Below, piece after piece: positions 1 through 14,063 of a DNA stretch of 64,000 nt. The stretch lies in assembly GCF_030463535.1 (NCBI RefSeq), contig NC_132881.1, positions 9,408,526 to 9,472,525 of the forward strand, written 5' to 3'. Within the stretch, counting starts at the first letter, position 1; each line of letters opens with the position of its first letter. The position numbers and the translations under genes are program-made. The notes under the pieces were generated by a model that made no database searches, was not told the origin of the DNA, and saw nothing but the letters and a program-made list of their open reading frames with translations. The stretch is from Salminus brasiliensis (Eukaryota; Chordata; Actinopteri; Characiformes; Bryconidae).

Positions 1-140
1 ATTGACCTCATTTTTTTGTCTTGCAGGTTTTTCGGACCGCATGAACCAAGGGTCTTTCCATTGCCACTGTGTGTGTGACTCGCTACTATCTGTCTGCAAG
101 TGTGTAACAGGTAGGTGATCATTCAGTTTCGATACATGTA

Positions 141-2045
141 TTGACTTTCTTTTTTTGTCTTAAAGGTCTTTCGGACCACATAAACCAAGGGTCTGTGCAT
201 CTGCAACTGTTTGTGACTCGCTACTATCTGTTTGCATGTGTGTTACAGGTAGGTGATCATTCAGTTTCTATACATGTATTGACCTTTTTTTGTCTTGCAG
301 GTTTTTCGGACCGCATGAACCAAGGGTCTTTCCATTGCCATTGTGTGTGTGGCTCGCTATCAATCTTTCTGCAAGTGTGTAACAGGTAGGTGATCAATTA
401 GTTTCTATACATGTATTGACTTTCTTTTTTTGTCTTACAGGTTTTTCGGACTGCATTAACCAAGGGTCTGTGCATCTGCATCTATGTGTGACTCGCTATC
501 TGTCTGCAAGTGTGTAACAGGTAGGTGATCATTCCGTTTCTATACATGTATTGACTTTCTTTTTTTGTCTTAAAGGTCTTTTGGACCACATGAACCAAGG
601 GTCTGTGCATCTGCAACTGTGTGTGACTCGCTACTATCTGTCTGCAAGTGTGTAACAGGTAAGTGATCATTCAGTTTCTATACATGTATTCACTTTCTTT
701 TTTTGTCTTGCAGGTTTTTCGGACCGCATGAACCAAGGGTCTTTCCATTGCCACTGTGAGTGAGTTGCTACTATCTGTCTGCAAGTGTGTAACAGGTAGG
801 TGATCATTCAGTTTCTATACATGTATTGACTTTCTTTTTTTGTCTTGCAGGTTTTTCGGACCGCATGAACCAAGGGTCTTTCCATTGCCACTGTGAGTGA
901 GTTGCTACTATCTGTCTGCAAGTGTGTAACAGGTAAGTGATCATTCAGTTTCTATACATATATTGACCTCATTTTTTTGTCTTGCAGGTTTTTCGGACCG
1001 CATGAACCAAGGGTCTTTCCATTGCCACTGTGTGTGTGACTCGCTATCAATCTTTCTGCAAGTGTGTAACAGGTAGGTGATCAATTAGTTTCTATACATG
1101 TATTGACTTTCTTTTTTTGTCTTACTGGTTTTTCGGACCACATAAACCAAGGGTCTGTGCATCTGCAACTGTTTGTGACTCGCTACTATCTGTTTGCAAG
1201 TGTGTAACAGGTAGGTGATCATTCAGTTTCGATACATGTATTGACTTTCTTTTTTTGTCTTAAAGGTCTTTCGGACCACATAAACCAAGGGTCTGTGCAT
1301 CTGCAACTGTTTGTGACTCGCTACTATCTGTTTGCATGTGTGTTACAGGTAGGTGATCATTCAGTTTCTATACATGTATTGACCTTTTTTTGTCTTGCAG
1401 GTTTTTCGGACCGCATGAACCAAGGGTCTTTCCATTGCCATTGTGTGTGTGGCTCGCTATCAATCTTTCTGCAAGTGTGTAACAGGTAGGGGATCAATTA
1501 GTTTCTATACATGTATTGACTTTCTTTTTTTGTCTTACTGGTTTTTCGGACCACATAAACCAAGGGTCTGTGCATCTGCAACTGTTTGTGACTCGCTACT
1601 ATCTGTTTGCATGTGTGTTACAGGTAGGTGATCATTCAGTTTCTATACATGTATTGACCTTTTTTTGTCTTGCAGGTTTTTCGGACCACATGAACCAAGG
1701 GTCTTTCCATTGCCACTGTGTGTGTGGCTCGCTATCAATCTGTCTGCAAGTGTGTAACAGGTAGGTGATCATTCAGTTTCTATACATGTATTGACTTTCT
1801 TTTTTTGTCTTACAGGTTTTTCGGACTGCATTAACCAAGGGTCTGTGCATCTGCATCTATGTGTGACTCGCTATCTGTCTGCAAGTGTGTAACAGGTAGG
1901 TGATCATTCCGTTTCTATACATGTATTGACTTTCTTTTTTTGTCTTAAAGGTCTTTTGGACCACATGAACCAAGGGTCTGTGCATCTGCAACTGTGTGTG
2001 ACTCGCTACTATCTGTCTGCAAGTGTGTAACAGGTAAGTGATCAT
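141..2045 (+). repeat. Higher-order duplication inside the satellite (1,100- and 1,375-bp offsets)
   Basis: The segment at 141-389 recurs exactly in translation at 1,241-1,489 (1,100 bp, eight monomers) and closely again at 1,516-1,764 (two monomers further). The segment at 482-670 recurs at 1,857-2,045 (1,375 bp, ten monomers). Blocks of several monomers have therefore been copied recently by unequal exchange, rather than monomers evolving independently. Confidence 0.85.
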
Positions 2046-2460
2046 TCAGTTTCTATACATGTATTCACTTTCTTTTTTTGTCTTGCAGGTTTTTCGGACC
2101 GCATGAACCAAGGGTCTTTCCATTGCCACTGTGAGTGAGTTGCTACTATCTGTCTGCAAGTGTGTAACAGGTAGGTGATCATTCAGTTTCTATACATGTA
2201 TTGACTTTCTTTTTTTTTCTTGCAGGTTTTTCGGACCGCATGAACCAAGGGTCTTTCCATTGCCACTGTGAGTGAGTTGCTACTATCTGTCTGCAAGTGT
2301 GTAACAGGTAGGTGATCATTCAGTTTCTATACATGTATTGACTTTCTTTTTTTGTCTTAAAGGTCTTTCGGACCACATGAACCAAGGGTCTGTGCATCTG
2401 CAACTGTGTCTGACTTGCTACTATCTGTCTGCAAGTGTGTAACAGGTAGGTGATCATTCA

Positions 2461-3400
2461 GTTTCTATACATGTATTGACCTTCTTTTTTTGTCTTATAG
2501 GTTTTTCGGACCACATGAACCAAGGGTCTGTGCATCTGCAACTGTGTGTGACTCGCTATCTGTCTGCAAGTGTGTAACAGGTAGGTGATCATTCAGTTTC
2601 TATACATGTGTTGACCTTCTTTTTTTGTCTTACAGGTCTTTTGGACCACATGAACCAAGGGTCTGTGCATCTGCAACTGTGTCTGACTTGCTACTATCTG
2701 TCTGCAAGTGTGTAACAGGGAAGTGATCATTCAGTTTCTATACATGTTTTGACTTTCTTTTTTTGTCTTACAGGTTTTTCGGACCGCATGAACCAAGGGT
2801 CTTTCCATTGCCACTGTGAGTGAGTTGCTACTATCTGTCTGCAAGTGTGTAACAGGTAGGTGATCATTCAGTTTCTATACATGTATTGACTTTCTTTTTT
2901 TGTCTTACAGGTTTTTCGGACCGCATGAACCAAGGGTCTGTGCATCTGCAACTGTGTGTGACTCGCTATCTGTCTGCAAGTGTGTAACAGGTAGGTGATC
3001 ATTCAGTTTCTATACATGTATTGCCTTTTTTTTTGTCTTACACGCTTTCTGGACCAATGGCTCCCCCCTTTCTGATTGTGTATACAGCCAACAATAGTCT
3101 GTCCATTGCAACTGTGTGTGGCTCAGGTAAGTGTGGTAACAGGTAAGGTAAGTGTGTGAAAGGTAAGGGATCATTCAGTTTCTATACATGTATTGACTTA
3201 ATTTTTTTGTCTTACAGGTTTTTCGGACTGCATGTACCAAGGGTCTGTGCATCTGCAACTGTTTGTGTCTCGCTACTGTCTGTCTGCAAGTGTGTAACAG
3301 GTAAGTGATCATTCACTTTCTATACATGTATTGACTTTCTTTTTTTGTCTTACAGGTTTTTCGGACTGCATGAACCAAGGGTCTGTGCATCTGCAACTGT
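2461..3400 (+). repeat. Satellite block A, recurring 4,570 bp downstream
   Basis: The block recurs at about 7,031-7,960. Shared private marks include TACATGTTTTGAC, the broken donor ACAGGGAAGTG, the divergent CACGCTTTCTGG monomer (near 3,041 and 7,611) and the short GGCTCAGGTAAGTG monomer with doubled GGTAAGGTAAGTG donors. The copies differ at only a few positions by eye. Confidence 0.85.
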
Positions 3401-6400
3401 GTCTGACTCGCTACTATCTGTCTGCAAGTGTGTAACAGGTAAGTGATCATTCACTTTCTATACATGTATTGACTTTCTTTTTTTGTCTTACAGGTTTTTC
3501 GGACCACATAAACCAAGGGTCTGTGCATCTGCAACTGTTTGTGACTCGCTACTATCTGTTTGCAAGTGTGTTACAGGTAGGTGATCATTCAGTTTCTATA
3601 CATCTATTGACTTTCTTTTTTTGTCTTACAGGTTTTTCGGACCACATGAACCAAGGGTCCTTCCATTGCCACTGTGTGTGTGGCTCGCTATCAATCTGTC
3701 TGCAAGTGTGTAACAGGTCAGTGGTCATTCAGTTTCTATACGTGTATCGACTTTCTTTTTTTGTCTTAAAGGTCTTTCGGACCACATAAACCAAGGGTCT
3801 GTGCATCTGCAACTGTTTGTGACTCGCTACTATCTGTTTGCAAGTGTGTTACAGGTAGGTGATCATTCAGTTTCTATACATGTATTGACTTTCTTTTTTT
3901 GTCTTACAGGTTTTTCGGACCGCATGAACCAAGGGTCTGTGCATCTGCAACTGTGTCTAACTCGCTACTATCTGTCTGCAAGTGTGTAACAGGTAAGTGA
4001 TCATTCACTTTCTATACATGTATTGACTTTCTTTTTTTGTCTTACAGGTTTTTCGGACCACATGAACCAAGGGTCTGTGCGTCTGCAACTGTGTGTGACT
4101 CGCTATCTGTCTGCAAGTGTGTAACAGGTAAGTGATCATTCAGTTTCTATACATATATTGACCTCATTTTTTTGTCTTGCAGGTTTTTCGGACCGCATGA
4201 ACCAAGGGTCTTTCCATTGCCACTGTGTGTGTGACTCGCTACTATCTGTCTGCAAGTGTGTAACAGGTAGGTGATCATTCAGTTTCGATACATGTATTGA
4301 CTTTCTTTTTTTGTCTTAAAGGTTTTTTGGACCACATAAACCAAGGGTCTGTGCATCTGCAACTGTTTGTGACTCGCTACTATCTGTTTGCATGTGTGTT
4401 ACAGGTAGGTGATCATTCAGTTTCTATACATGTATTGACCTTTTTTTGTCTTGCAGGTTTTTCGGACCGCATGAACCAAGGGTCTTTCCATTGCCATTGT
4501 GTGTGTGGCTCGCTATCAATCTTTCTGCAAGTGTGTAACAGGTAGGTGATCAATTAGTTTCTATACATGTATTGACTTTCTTTTTTTGTCTTACTGGTTT
4601 TTCGGACCACATAAACCAAGGGTCTGTGCATCTGCAACTGTTTGTGACTCGCTACTATCTGTTTGCATGTGTGTTACAGGTAGGTGATCATTCAGTTTCT
4701 ATACATGTATTGACCTTTTTTTGTCTTGCAGGTTTTTCGGACCACATGAACCAAGGGTCTTCCCATTGCCACTGTGTGTGTGGCTCGCTATCAATCTTTC
4801 TGCAAGTGTGTAAGAGGTAGGTGATCAATTAGTTTCTATACATGTATTGACTTTCTTTTTTTGTCTTACTGGTTTTTCGGACCGCATGAACCAAGGGTCT
4901 GTGCATCTGCAACTGTGTGTGTCTCGCTACTATCTGTCTGCAAGTGTGTAACAGGTAAGTGATCATTCAGTTTCTATACATGTATTGACCTCATTTTTTT
5001 TGTCTTGCAGGTTTTTCGGACCGCATGAACCAAGGGTCTGTGAATCTGCAACTGTTTGTGACTCGCTATCTGTCTGCAAGTGTGTAACAGGTTGGTGATC
5101 ATTCAGTTTCTATACATCTATTGACTTTCTTTTTTTGTCTTACAGGTTTTTCGGACCACATGAACCAAGGGTCCTTCCATTGCCACTGTGTGTGTGGCTT
5201 GCTATCAATCTGTCTGCAAGTGTGTAACAGGTCGGTGATCATTCAGTTTCTATACATGTATTCACTTTCTTTTTTTGTCTTACAGGTTTTTCGGACCGCA
5301 TAAACCAAAGTTCTGTGCATCTGCAACTGTGTGTGACTCGCTACTCTCTGTCTGCAAGTGTGTAACAGGTAGGTGGTCATTCAGTTTCTATAAGTGTATC
5401 GACTTTCTTTTTTTGTCTTAAAGGTCTTTCGGGCCACATGAACCAAGGGTCTGTGCATCTGAAACTGTGTGTGACTCGCTACTCTGTGTCTGCAAGTGTG
5501 TAACAGGTTGGTGATCATTCAGTTTCTATACATCTATTGACTTTCTTTTTTTGTCTTACAGGTTTTTCGGACCACATGAACCAAGGGTCCTTCCATTGCC
5601 ACTGTGTGTGTGGCTCGCTATCAATTTGTCTGCAAGTGTGTAACAGGTAGGTGATCATTTAGTTTCTATACATGTATTGACTTTCTTTTTTTGTCTTAAA
5701 GGTCTTTCGGACCTCATGAACCAAGGGTCTGTGCATCTGCATCTCGCTACTATCTGCCTGCAAGTGTGTAACAGATAAGTGATCATTCAGTTTCTATACA
5801 TGTATTGACTTTCTTTTTTTGTCTTAAAGGTCTTTCGGACCACATGAACCAAGGGTCTGTGCATCTGCAACTGTGTGTGACTCGCTACTATCTGTCTGCA
5901 AGTGTGTAACAGGTAAGTGATCATTCCTTTTCTATACATGTATTGACTTTCTTTTTTTGTCTTAATGGTCTTTCGGACCGCATGAACTAAGAGTCTTTCC
6001 ATTGCCACTGTGTGTGTGGCTCGCTATCAATCTGTCTGCACGTGTGTAACAGATAGGTGATCAATTAGTTTCTATACATGTATTAACCTTCTTTTTTTGT
6101 CTTACAGGTTTTTCGGACTGCATGAACCAAGAGTCTTTCCATTGCCACTGTGTGTGAGTTGCTACTATCTGTCTGCAAGTGTGTAACAGGTAGGTGATCA
6201 TTCAGTTTCTATACATGTATTGACTTTCTTTTTTTGTCTTGCAGGTTTTTCGGACCGCATGAACCAAGGGTCTGTATATCTGCAACTGTGTGTGACTCGC
6301 TTTCTGTCTGCAAGTGTGTAACAGGTAGGTGATCATTCAGATTCTATACATGTATTGACTTTCTTTTTTTGTCTTACAGGTTTTTTGGACCACATGAACC

Positions 6401-7030
6401 AAGGGTCTTTCCATTGCCACTGTGTGTGCGGCTCGCTATCAATCTGTCTGCAAGTGTGTAACAGGTAGGTGATCATTCCGTTGCTATACATGTATTGACT
6501 TTCTTTTTTTGTCTTAAAGGTCTTTTGGACCACATGAACCAAGGATCTGTGCATCTGCAACTGTGTGTGACTCGCTACTATCTGTCTGCAAGTGTGTAAC
6601 AGGTAAGTGATCATTCAGTTTCTATACATGTATTGACTTTCTTTTTTTGTCTTGCAGGTTTTTCGGACCGCATGAACCAAGGGTCTTTCCATTGCCACTG
6701 TGAGTGAGTTGCTACTATCTGTCTGCAAGTGTGTAACAGGTAGGTGATCATTCAGTTTCTATACATGTATTGACTTTCTTTTTTTGTCTTGCAGGTTTTT
6801 CGGACCGCATGAACCAAGGGTCTTTCCATTGCCACTGTGAGTGAGTTGCTACTATCTGTCTGCAAGTGTGTAACAGGTAGGTGATCATTCAGTTTCTATA
6901 CATGTATTGACTTTCTTTTTTTGTCTTACAGGTTTTTCGGACCGCATTAACCAAGGGTCTGTGCATCTGCAACTGTGTGTGAGTCGCTACTATCTGTCTG
7001 CAAGTGTGTAACAGGTAAGTGATCATTCCG

Positions 7031-7960
7031 TTTCTATACATGTATTGACTTTCTTTTTTTGTCTTATAGGTTTTTCGGACCACATGAACCAAGGGTCTGT
7101 GCATCTGCAACTGTGTGTGACTCGCTATCTGTCTGCAAGTGTGTAACAGGTAGGTGATTATTCAGTTTCTATACATGTGTTGACCTTCTTTTTTTGTCTT
7201 ACAGGTCTTTTGGACCACATGAACCAAGGGTCTGTGCATCTGCAACTGTGTCTGACTCGCTACTATCTGTCTGCAAGTGTGTAACAGGGAAGTGATCATT
7301 CAGTTTCTATACATGTTTTGACTTTCTTTTTTTGTCTTACAGGTTTTTCGGACCGCATGAACCAAGGGTCTTTCCATTGCCACTGTGAGTGAGTTGCTAC
7401 TATCTGTCTGCAAGTGTGTAACAGGTAGGTGATCATTCAGTTTCTATACATGTATTGACTTTCTTTTTTTGTCTTACAGGTTTTTCGGACCGCATGAACC
7501 AAGGGTCTGTGCATCTGCAACTGTGTGTGACTCGCTATCTGTCTGCAAGTGTGTAACAGGTAGGTGATCATTCAGTTTCTATACATGTATTGCCTTTTTT
7601 TTTTGTCTTACACGCTTTCTGGACCAATGGCTCCCCCCTTTCTGATGGTGTATACAGCCAACAATAGTCTGTCCATTGCAACTGTGTGTGGCTCAGGTAA
7701 GTGTGGTAACAGGTAAGGTAAGTGTGTGAAAGGTAAGGGATCATTCAGTTTCTATACATGTATTGACTTAATTTTTTTGTCTTACAGGTTTTTCGGACTG
7801 CATGTACCAAGGGTCTGTGCATCTGCAACTGTTTGTGTCTCGCTACTGTCTGTCTGCAAGTGTGTAACAGGTAAGTGATCATTCACTTTCTATACATGTA
7901 TTGACTTTCTTTTTTTGTCTTACAGGTTTTTCGGACCACATAAACCAAGGGTCTGTGCAT
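7031..7960 (+). repeat. Satellite block A, second copy
   Basis: Partner of the block at 2,461-3,400, offset 4,570 bp. It includes the same divergent monomer with a six-C run and the same short monomer in which a GGCTCAG|GTAAGTG donor replaces the usual exon end. Confidence 0.85.
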
Positions 7961-10559
7961 CTGCAACTGTTTGTGACTCGCTACTATCTGTTTGCAAGTG
8001 TGTTACAGGTAGGTGATCATTCAGTTTCTATACATGTATTGACCTTTTTTGTCTTACAGGTTTTTCGGACCACATAAACCAAGGGTCTCTGCATCTGCAA
8101 CTGTTTGTGACTCGCTACTATCTGTTTGCAAGTGTGTTACAGGTAGGTGATCATTCAGTTTCTATACATGTATTGACCTTTTTTGTCTTACAGGTTTTTC
8201 GGACCGCATGAACCAAGGGTCTTTCCATTGCCACTGTGTGTGTGACTCGCTACTATCTGTCGTCAAGTGTGTAACAGGTAGGTGATCATTCAGTTTCTAT
8301 ACATGTATTGACTTTCTTTTTTTGTCTTACAGGTTTTTCGGACCACATGAACCAAGGGTCTGTCCATTGCCACGGTGTGTGTGCCTCGCTATCAATTTGT
8401 CTGCAAGTGTGTAACAGGTAGGTGATCATTTAGTTTCTATACATGTATTGACTTTCTTTTTTTGTTTTAAAGGTCTTTCGGACCTCATGAACCAAGGGTC
8501 TGTGCATCTGCATCTCGCTACTATCTGCCTGCAAGTGTGTAACAGATAAGTGATCATTCAGTTTCTATACATGTATTGACTTTCGTTTTTTGTCTTACAG
8601 GTTTTTTCGGGCCACATGAACCAAGGGTCTGTGCATCTGAAACTGTGTGTGACTCGCTACTCTGTGTCTGCAAGTGTGTAACAGGTTGGTGATCATTCAG
8701 TTTCTATACATGTATTGACTTTCTTTTTTTGTCTTAAAGGTTTTTCGGACCACATGAACCAAGGGTCTGTCCATTGCCACGGTGTGTGTGCCTCGCTATC
8801 AATTTGTCTGCAAGTGTGTAACAGGTAGGTGATCATTTAGTTTCTATACATGTATTGACTTTCTGTTTTTGTCTTAAAGGTCTTTCGGACCGCATGAACT
8901 AAGGGTCTTTCCATTGCCACTGTGTGTGTTGCTCGCTATCAATCTGTCTGCAAGTGTGTAACAGATAGGTGATCAATCAGTTTCTATACATGTATTGACC
9001 TTCTTTTTTTGTCTTACAGGTTTTTCGGACTGCATGAACCAAGGGTCTTTCCATTGCCACTGTGTGTGAGTTGCTACTATCTGTCTGCAAGTGTGTAACA
9101 GGTAGGTGATCATTCAGTTTCTATACATGTATTGACTTTCTTTTTTTGTCTTACAAGTTTTTTCGGACCGCATGAACCAAGGGTCTTTCCATTGCCACTG
9201 AGTGTGAGTTGCTACTATCTGTCTGCAAGTGTGTAACAGGTAGGTGATCATTCAGTTTCTATACATGTATTGACTTTCTTTTTTTGTCTTGCAGGTTTTT
9301 CGGACCGCATGAACCAAGGGTCTGTATATCTGCAACTGTGTGTGACTCGCTACTCTCTGTCTGCAAGTGTGTGACAGGTAAGTGATCATTCAGTTTTTAT
9401 ACATGTATTGACTTTCGTTTTTTGTCTTAAAGGTCTTTCGGACCAAATGAAACAAGGGTCTGTCCATAAGCAACTGTGTCTGAGTCGCTACTATCTGTCT
9501 GCAAGTGTGTAACAGGTAAGTGATCATTCAGTTTCTATACATGTATTGACCTCATTTTTTTGTCTTACAGGTTTTTCGGACCGCATGAACCAAGGGTCTT
9601 TCCATTGCCACTGTGTGTGGCTCGCTACTATCTGTCTGCAAGTGTGTAACAGTAAGGTGATCATTCAGTTTCTATACATGTATTGACTTTCTTTTTTTTG
9701 TCTTACAGGTTTTTCGGACCACATAAACCAAGGGTCTTTGCATCTGCAACTGTGTGTGACTCGCTACTATCTGTCTGCAAGTGTGTAACAGGTAGGTCAT
9801 CATTCATTTTCTATACTTGTATTGACTTTCTTTTTTTTGTCTTACAGGTTTTTCGGACCACATAAAGCAACGGTCTGTGCATCTGCAACTGTGTGTGACT
9901 CGCTACTATCTGTCTGCAAGTGTGTAACAGGTAGGTGATCATTCAGTTTCTATACATGTATTGACCTCATTTTTTTGTCTTGCAGGTTTTTCGGACCGCA
10001 TGAACCAAGGGTCTGTGCATCTGAAACTGTGTGTGACTCGCTATTATCTGTCTGCAAGTGTGTAACAGGTTGGTGATCATTCAGTTTCTATACATCTATT
10101 GACTTTCATTTTTTGTCTTAAAGGTCTTTCGGACCACATGAACCAAGGGTCTGTGCATCTGCAACTTTGTCTGTCTCGCTACTATCTGTCTGCAAGTGTG
10201 TAACAGGTAAGTGATCATTCAGTTTCTATACATGTATTGACTTTCTTTTTTTGTCTTACAGGTTTTTCGGACCGCATGAACCAAGGGTCTTTCCATTGCC
10301 ACTGTGTGTGTGGCTCGCTATCAATCTATCTGCAAGTGTGTAACAGGTCGGTGATCATTCAGTTTCTATACATGTATTGACTTTCTTTATTTGTCTTACA
10401 GGTTTTTCGGACCGCATAAACCAAAGTTCTGTGCATCTGCAACTGTGTGTGACTCGCTACTCTCTGTCTGCAAGTGTGTAACAGGTAGGTGGTCATTGAG
10501 TTTCTATACGTGTATCGACTTTCTTTTTTTGTCTTAACGGTCTTTCGGACCACATGAAC

Positions 10560-12610
10560 CAAGGTTCTGTGCATCTGCAACTGTGTGTGACTCGCTACTA
10601 TCTGTCTGCAAGTGTGTAACAGGTAGGTGATCCTTCAATTTCTATACATGTATTGCCTTTTTGTTGTCTTACACGCTTTCAGGACCAAGGGCTCCCCCCT
10701 TACTGATAGTGCATACAGCCAACATGGGTCTTTCCATTGCCACTGTGTGTGTGGCTCGCTATCAATCTGTCTGCAAGTGTGTAACAGGTAGGTGATCATT
10801 CAGTTTCTATACATGTATTGACCTTCTTTTTTTGTCTTACAGGTTTTTCGGACCGCATGAACCAAGGGTCTTTCCGTTGCCACTGTGTGTGTGGTTCGCT
10901 ATCAATCTGTCTGCAAGTGTGTAACAGGATGGTGATCATTCAGTTTCTATACATGTATTGACTTTCTTTTTTTGTCTTACAGGTTTTTCGGACCTCATGA
11001 ACCAAGAGTCTGTGCATCTGCAACTGTGTGTGACTCGCTACTATCTCTCTGCAAGTGTGTAACAGGTAGGTGATCATTCAGTTTCTATACACGTATTGAC
11101 TTTCTTTTTAGATCTAACAGGTTTTTCGCACCTCATGAACCAAGGGTCTGTGCATCTGCAACTGTTTTTGACTCGCTACTATCTGTTTGCAAGTGTGTAA
11201 CAGGTAGGTGATCATTCAGTTTCTATACATGTATTGACCTTTTTTTGTCATACAGGTTTTTCGGACCGCATGAACCAAGGGTCTTTCCATTGCCATTGTG
11301 TGTGTGGCTCGCTATCAATGTTTCTGCAAGTGTGTAACAGGTAGGTGATCATTCTGTTTCTATACATGTATTGACTTTCTTTTTTTGTCTTACAGGTTTT
11401 TCGGACCACATGAACAAAGGGTCTGTGCGTCTGCAACTGTGTGTGACTCGCTATCTGTCTGCAAGTGTGTAACAGGTAGGTGATCATTCAGTTTCTATAC
11501 ATGTATTGACTTTCTTTTTTTGTCTTACAGGTTTTTCGGACCGCATGAACCAAGGGTCTGTGCATCTGCAACTGTGTGTGACTCGCTGCTATCTGTCTAC
11601 AAGTGTGTAACAGGTAAGTGATCATTCAGTTTCTATACATGTATTGACTTTCTTTTTTTGTCTTACAGGTTTTTCGGACCGCATGAACCAAGGGTCTTTC
11701 CATTGCCACTGTGAGTGAGTTGCTACTATCTGTCTGCAAGTGTGTAACAGGTAAGTGATCATTCAGTTTCTATACATGTATTGACCTCATTTTTTTGTCT
11801 TGCAGGTTTTTCGGACCGCATGAACCAAGGGTCTTTCCATTGCCACTGTGTGTGTGACTCGCTACTATCTGTCTGCAAGTGTGTAACAGGTAGGTGATCA
11901 TTCAGTTTCTATTCATGTATTGACTTTCTTTTTTTGTCTTACAGGTTTTTCGGACCTCATTAACCAAGGGTCTGTGCATCTGCAACTGTTTGTGACTCGC
12001 TACTATCTGTTTGCATGTGTGTTACAGGTAGGTGATCATTCAGTTTCTATAGATGTATTAACCTTTTTTTGTCTTACAGGTTTTTCGGACCACATGAACC
12101 AAGGGTCTTTCCATTGCCACTGTGTGTGTGGCTCGCTATCAATTTGTCTGCAAGTGTGTAACAGGTAGGTGATCATTTAGTTTCTATACATGTATTGACT
12201 TTCCTTTTTTGTCTTAAAGGTCTTTCGGACCTCATGAACCAAGGGTCTGTGCATCTGCAACTGTGTGTGACTCGCTACTATCTGTCTGCAAGTGTGTAAC
12301 AGGTAGGTCATCATTCAGTTTCTATACTTGTATTGACTTTCTTTTTTTTGTCTTACAGGTTTTTCGGACCACATAAACCAAGGGTCTGTGCATCTGCAAC
12401 TGTGTGTGACTCGCATACTATCTGTCTGCAAGTGTGTAACAGGTAGGTGATCATTCAGTTTCTTTACATGTATTGACCTCAATTTTTTGTCTTGCAGGTT
12501 TTTCGGACCGCATGAACCAAGGGTTTGTGCATCTGAAACTGTGTGTGACTCGCTATTATCTGTCTGCAAGTGTGTAACAGGTAGGTGATCATTCAGTTTC
12601 TATACATCTA
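10560..12610 (+). repeat. Satellite block B, recurring 3,504 bp downstream
   Basis: The block recurs at about 14,064-16,114. The reading segments at 11,248-11,487, 11,920-12,168 and 12,315-12,569 reappear at exactly +3,504. Both copies carry the private features TTTTTAGATCTAACAGG, ACAGGATGGTG and TATAGATGTATTAACC. After about 12,610 the copies fall out of step by one monomer. Confidence 0.88.
10650..10790 (+). repeat. Divergent C-rich monomer (example)
   Basis: A second monomer class carries GCCTTTTTGTTGTCTTACACGCTTTC, written here in two parts as GCCTTTTTGTTGTC and TTACACGCTTTC, then a six-C run and TACAGCCAACA. It also occurs near 3,025, 7,594, 13,300, 14,150, 16,945 and 17,250, and right of the retrovirus near 23,972, 24,140 and 24,474. 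It keeps the same donor and pyrimidine tract as the common class, so it looks like an older form embedded among recently homogenised units. Confidence 0.8.
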
Positions 12611-14063
12611 TTGAATTTCATTTTTTGTCTTAAAGGTCTTTCGGACCACATGAACCAAGGGTCTGTGCATCTGAAACTGTGTGTGACTCGCTATTATCTG
12701 TCTGCAAGTGTGTAACAGGTAAGTGATCATTCAGTTTCTATACATCTATTGACTTTCTTTTTTTGTCTTACAGGTTTTTCAGACCGCATGAACCAAGGGT
12801 CTTTCCATTGCCACTGTGTGTGTGGCTCGCTATCAATCTGTCTGCAAGTGTGTAACAGGTCGGTGATCATTCAGTTTCTATACATGTATTGACTTTCTTT
12901 TTTTGTCTTACAGGTTTTTCGGACCGCATAAACCAAAGTTCTGTGCATCTGCAACTGTGTGTGACTCGCTACTCTCTGTCTGCAAGTGTGTAACAGGTAG
13001 GTGGTCATTCAGTTTCTATACGTGTATCGACTTTCTTTTTTTGTCTTAACGGTCTTTCGGACCACATGAACCAAGGGTCTGTGCATCTGCAACTGTGTGT
13101 GACTTGCTACCATCTGTTTGCAAGTGTGTAACAGGTAGGTGATCATTCAGTTTCTATACATGTATTGACTTTCTTTTTTTGTCTTAAAGGTCTTTCGGAC
13201 CACATGAACCAAGGGTCTGTGCATCTGCAACTGTGTGTGACTCGCTACTATCTGTCTGCAAGTGTGTAACAGGTAGGTGATCCTTCAGTTTCTATACATG
13301 TATTGCCTTTTTGTTGTCTTACACGCTTTCAGGACCAAGGGCTCCCCCCTTACTGATAGTGCATACAGCCAACATGGGTCTTTCCATTGCCACTGTGTGT
13401 GTGGCTCGCTATCAATGTGTCTGCAAGTGTGTAACAGGTAGGTGATCATTCAGTTTCTATACATGTATTGACTTTCTTTTTTTGTCCTAAAGGTCTTTCG
13501 GGCCACATGAACCATGGGTCTGTGCATCTGAAACTGTGTGTGACTCGCTACTCTGTGTCTGCAAGTGTGTAACAGGTTGGTGATCATTCAGTTTCTATAC
13601 ATGTATTGACTTTCTTTTTTTGTCTTACAGGTTTTTCGGACCGCATGAACCAAGGGTCTTTCCATTGCCACTGTGTGTGTGGCTCGCTATCAATGTTTCT
13701 GCAAGTGTGTAACAGGTCGGTGATCATTCAGTTTCTATACATGTATTGACTTTCTTTATTTGTCTTACAGGTTTTTCGGACCGCATAAACCAAAGTTCTG
13801 TGCATCTGCAACTGTGTGTGACTCGCTATCTGTCTGCAAGTGTGTAACAGGTAGGTGGTCATTCAGTTTTTATACATGTATTGACTTTCTTTTTTTGCCT
13901 TAAAGGTCTTTCGGACCACATGAACCAAGGGTCTGTGCATCTGCAACTGTGTGTGACTCGCTACTATCTGTCTGCAAGTGTGTAACAGGTAGGTGGTCAT
14001 TCAGTTTTTATACATGTATTGACTTTCTTTTTTTGCCTTAAAGGTCTTTCGGACCACATGAAC

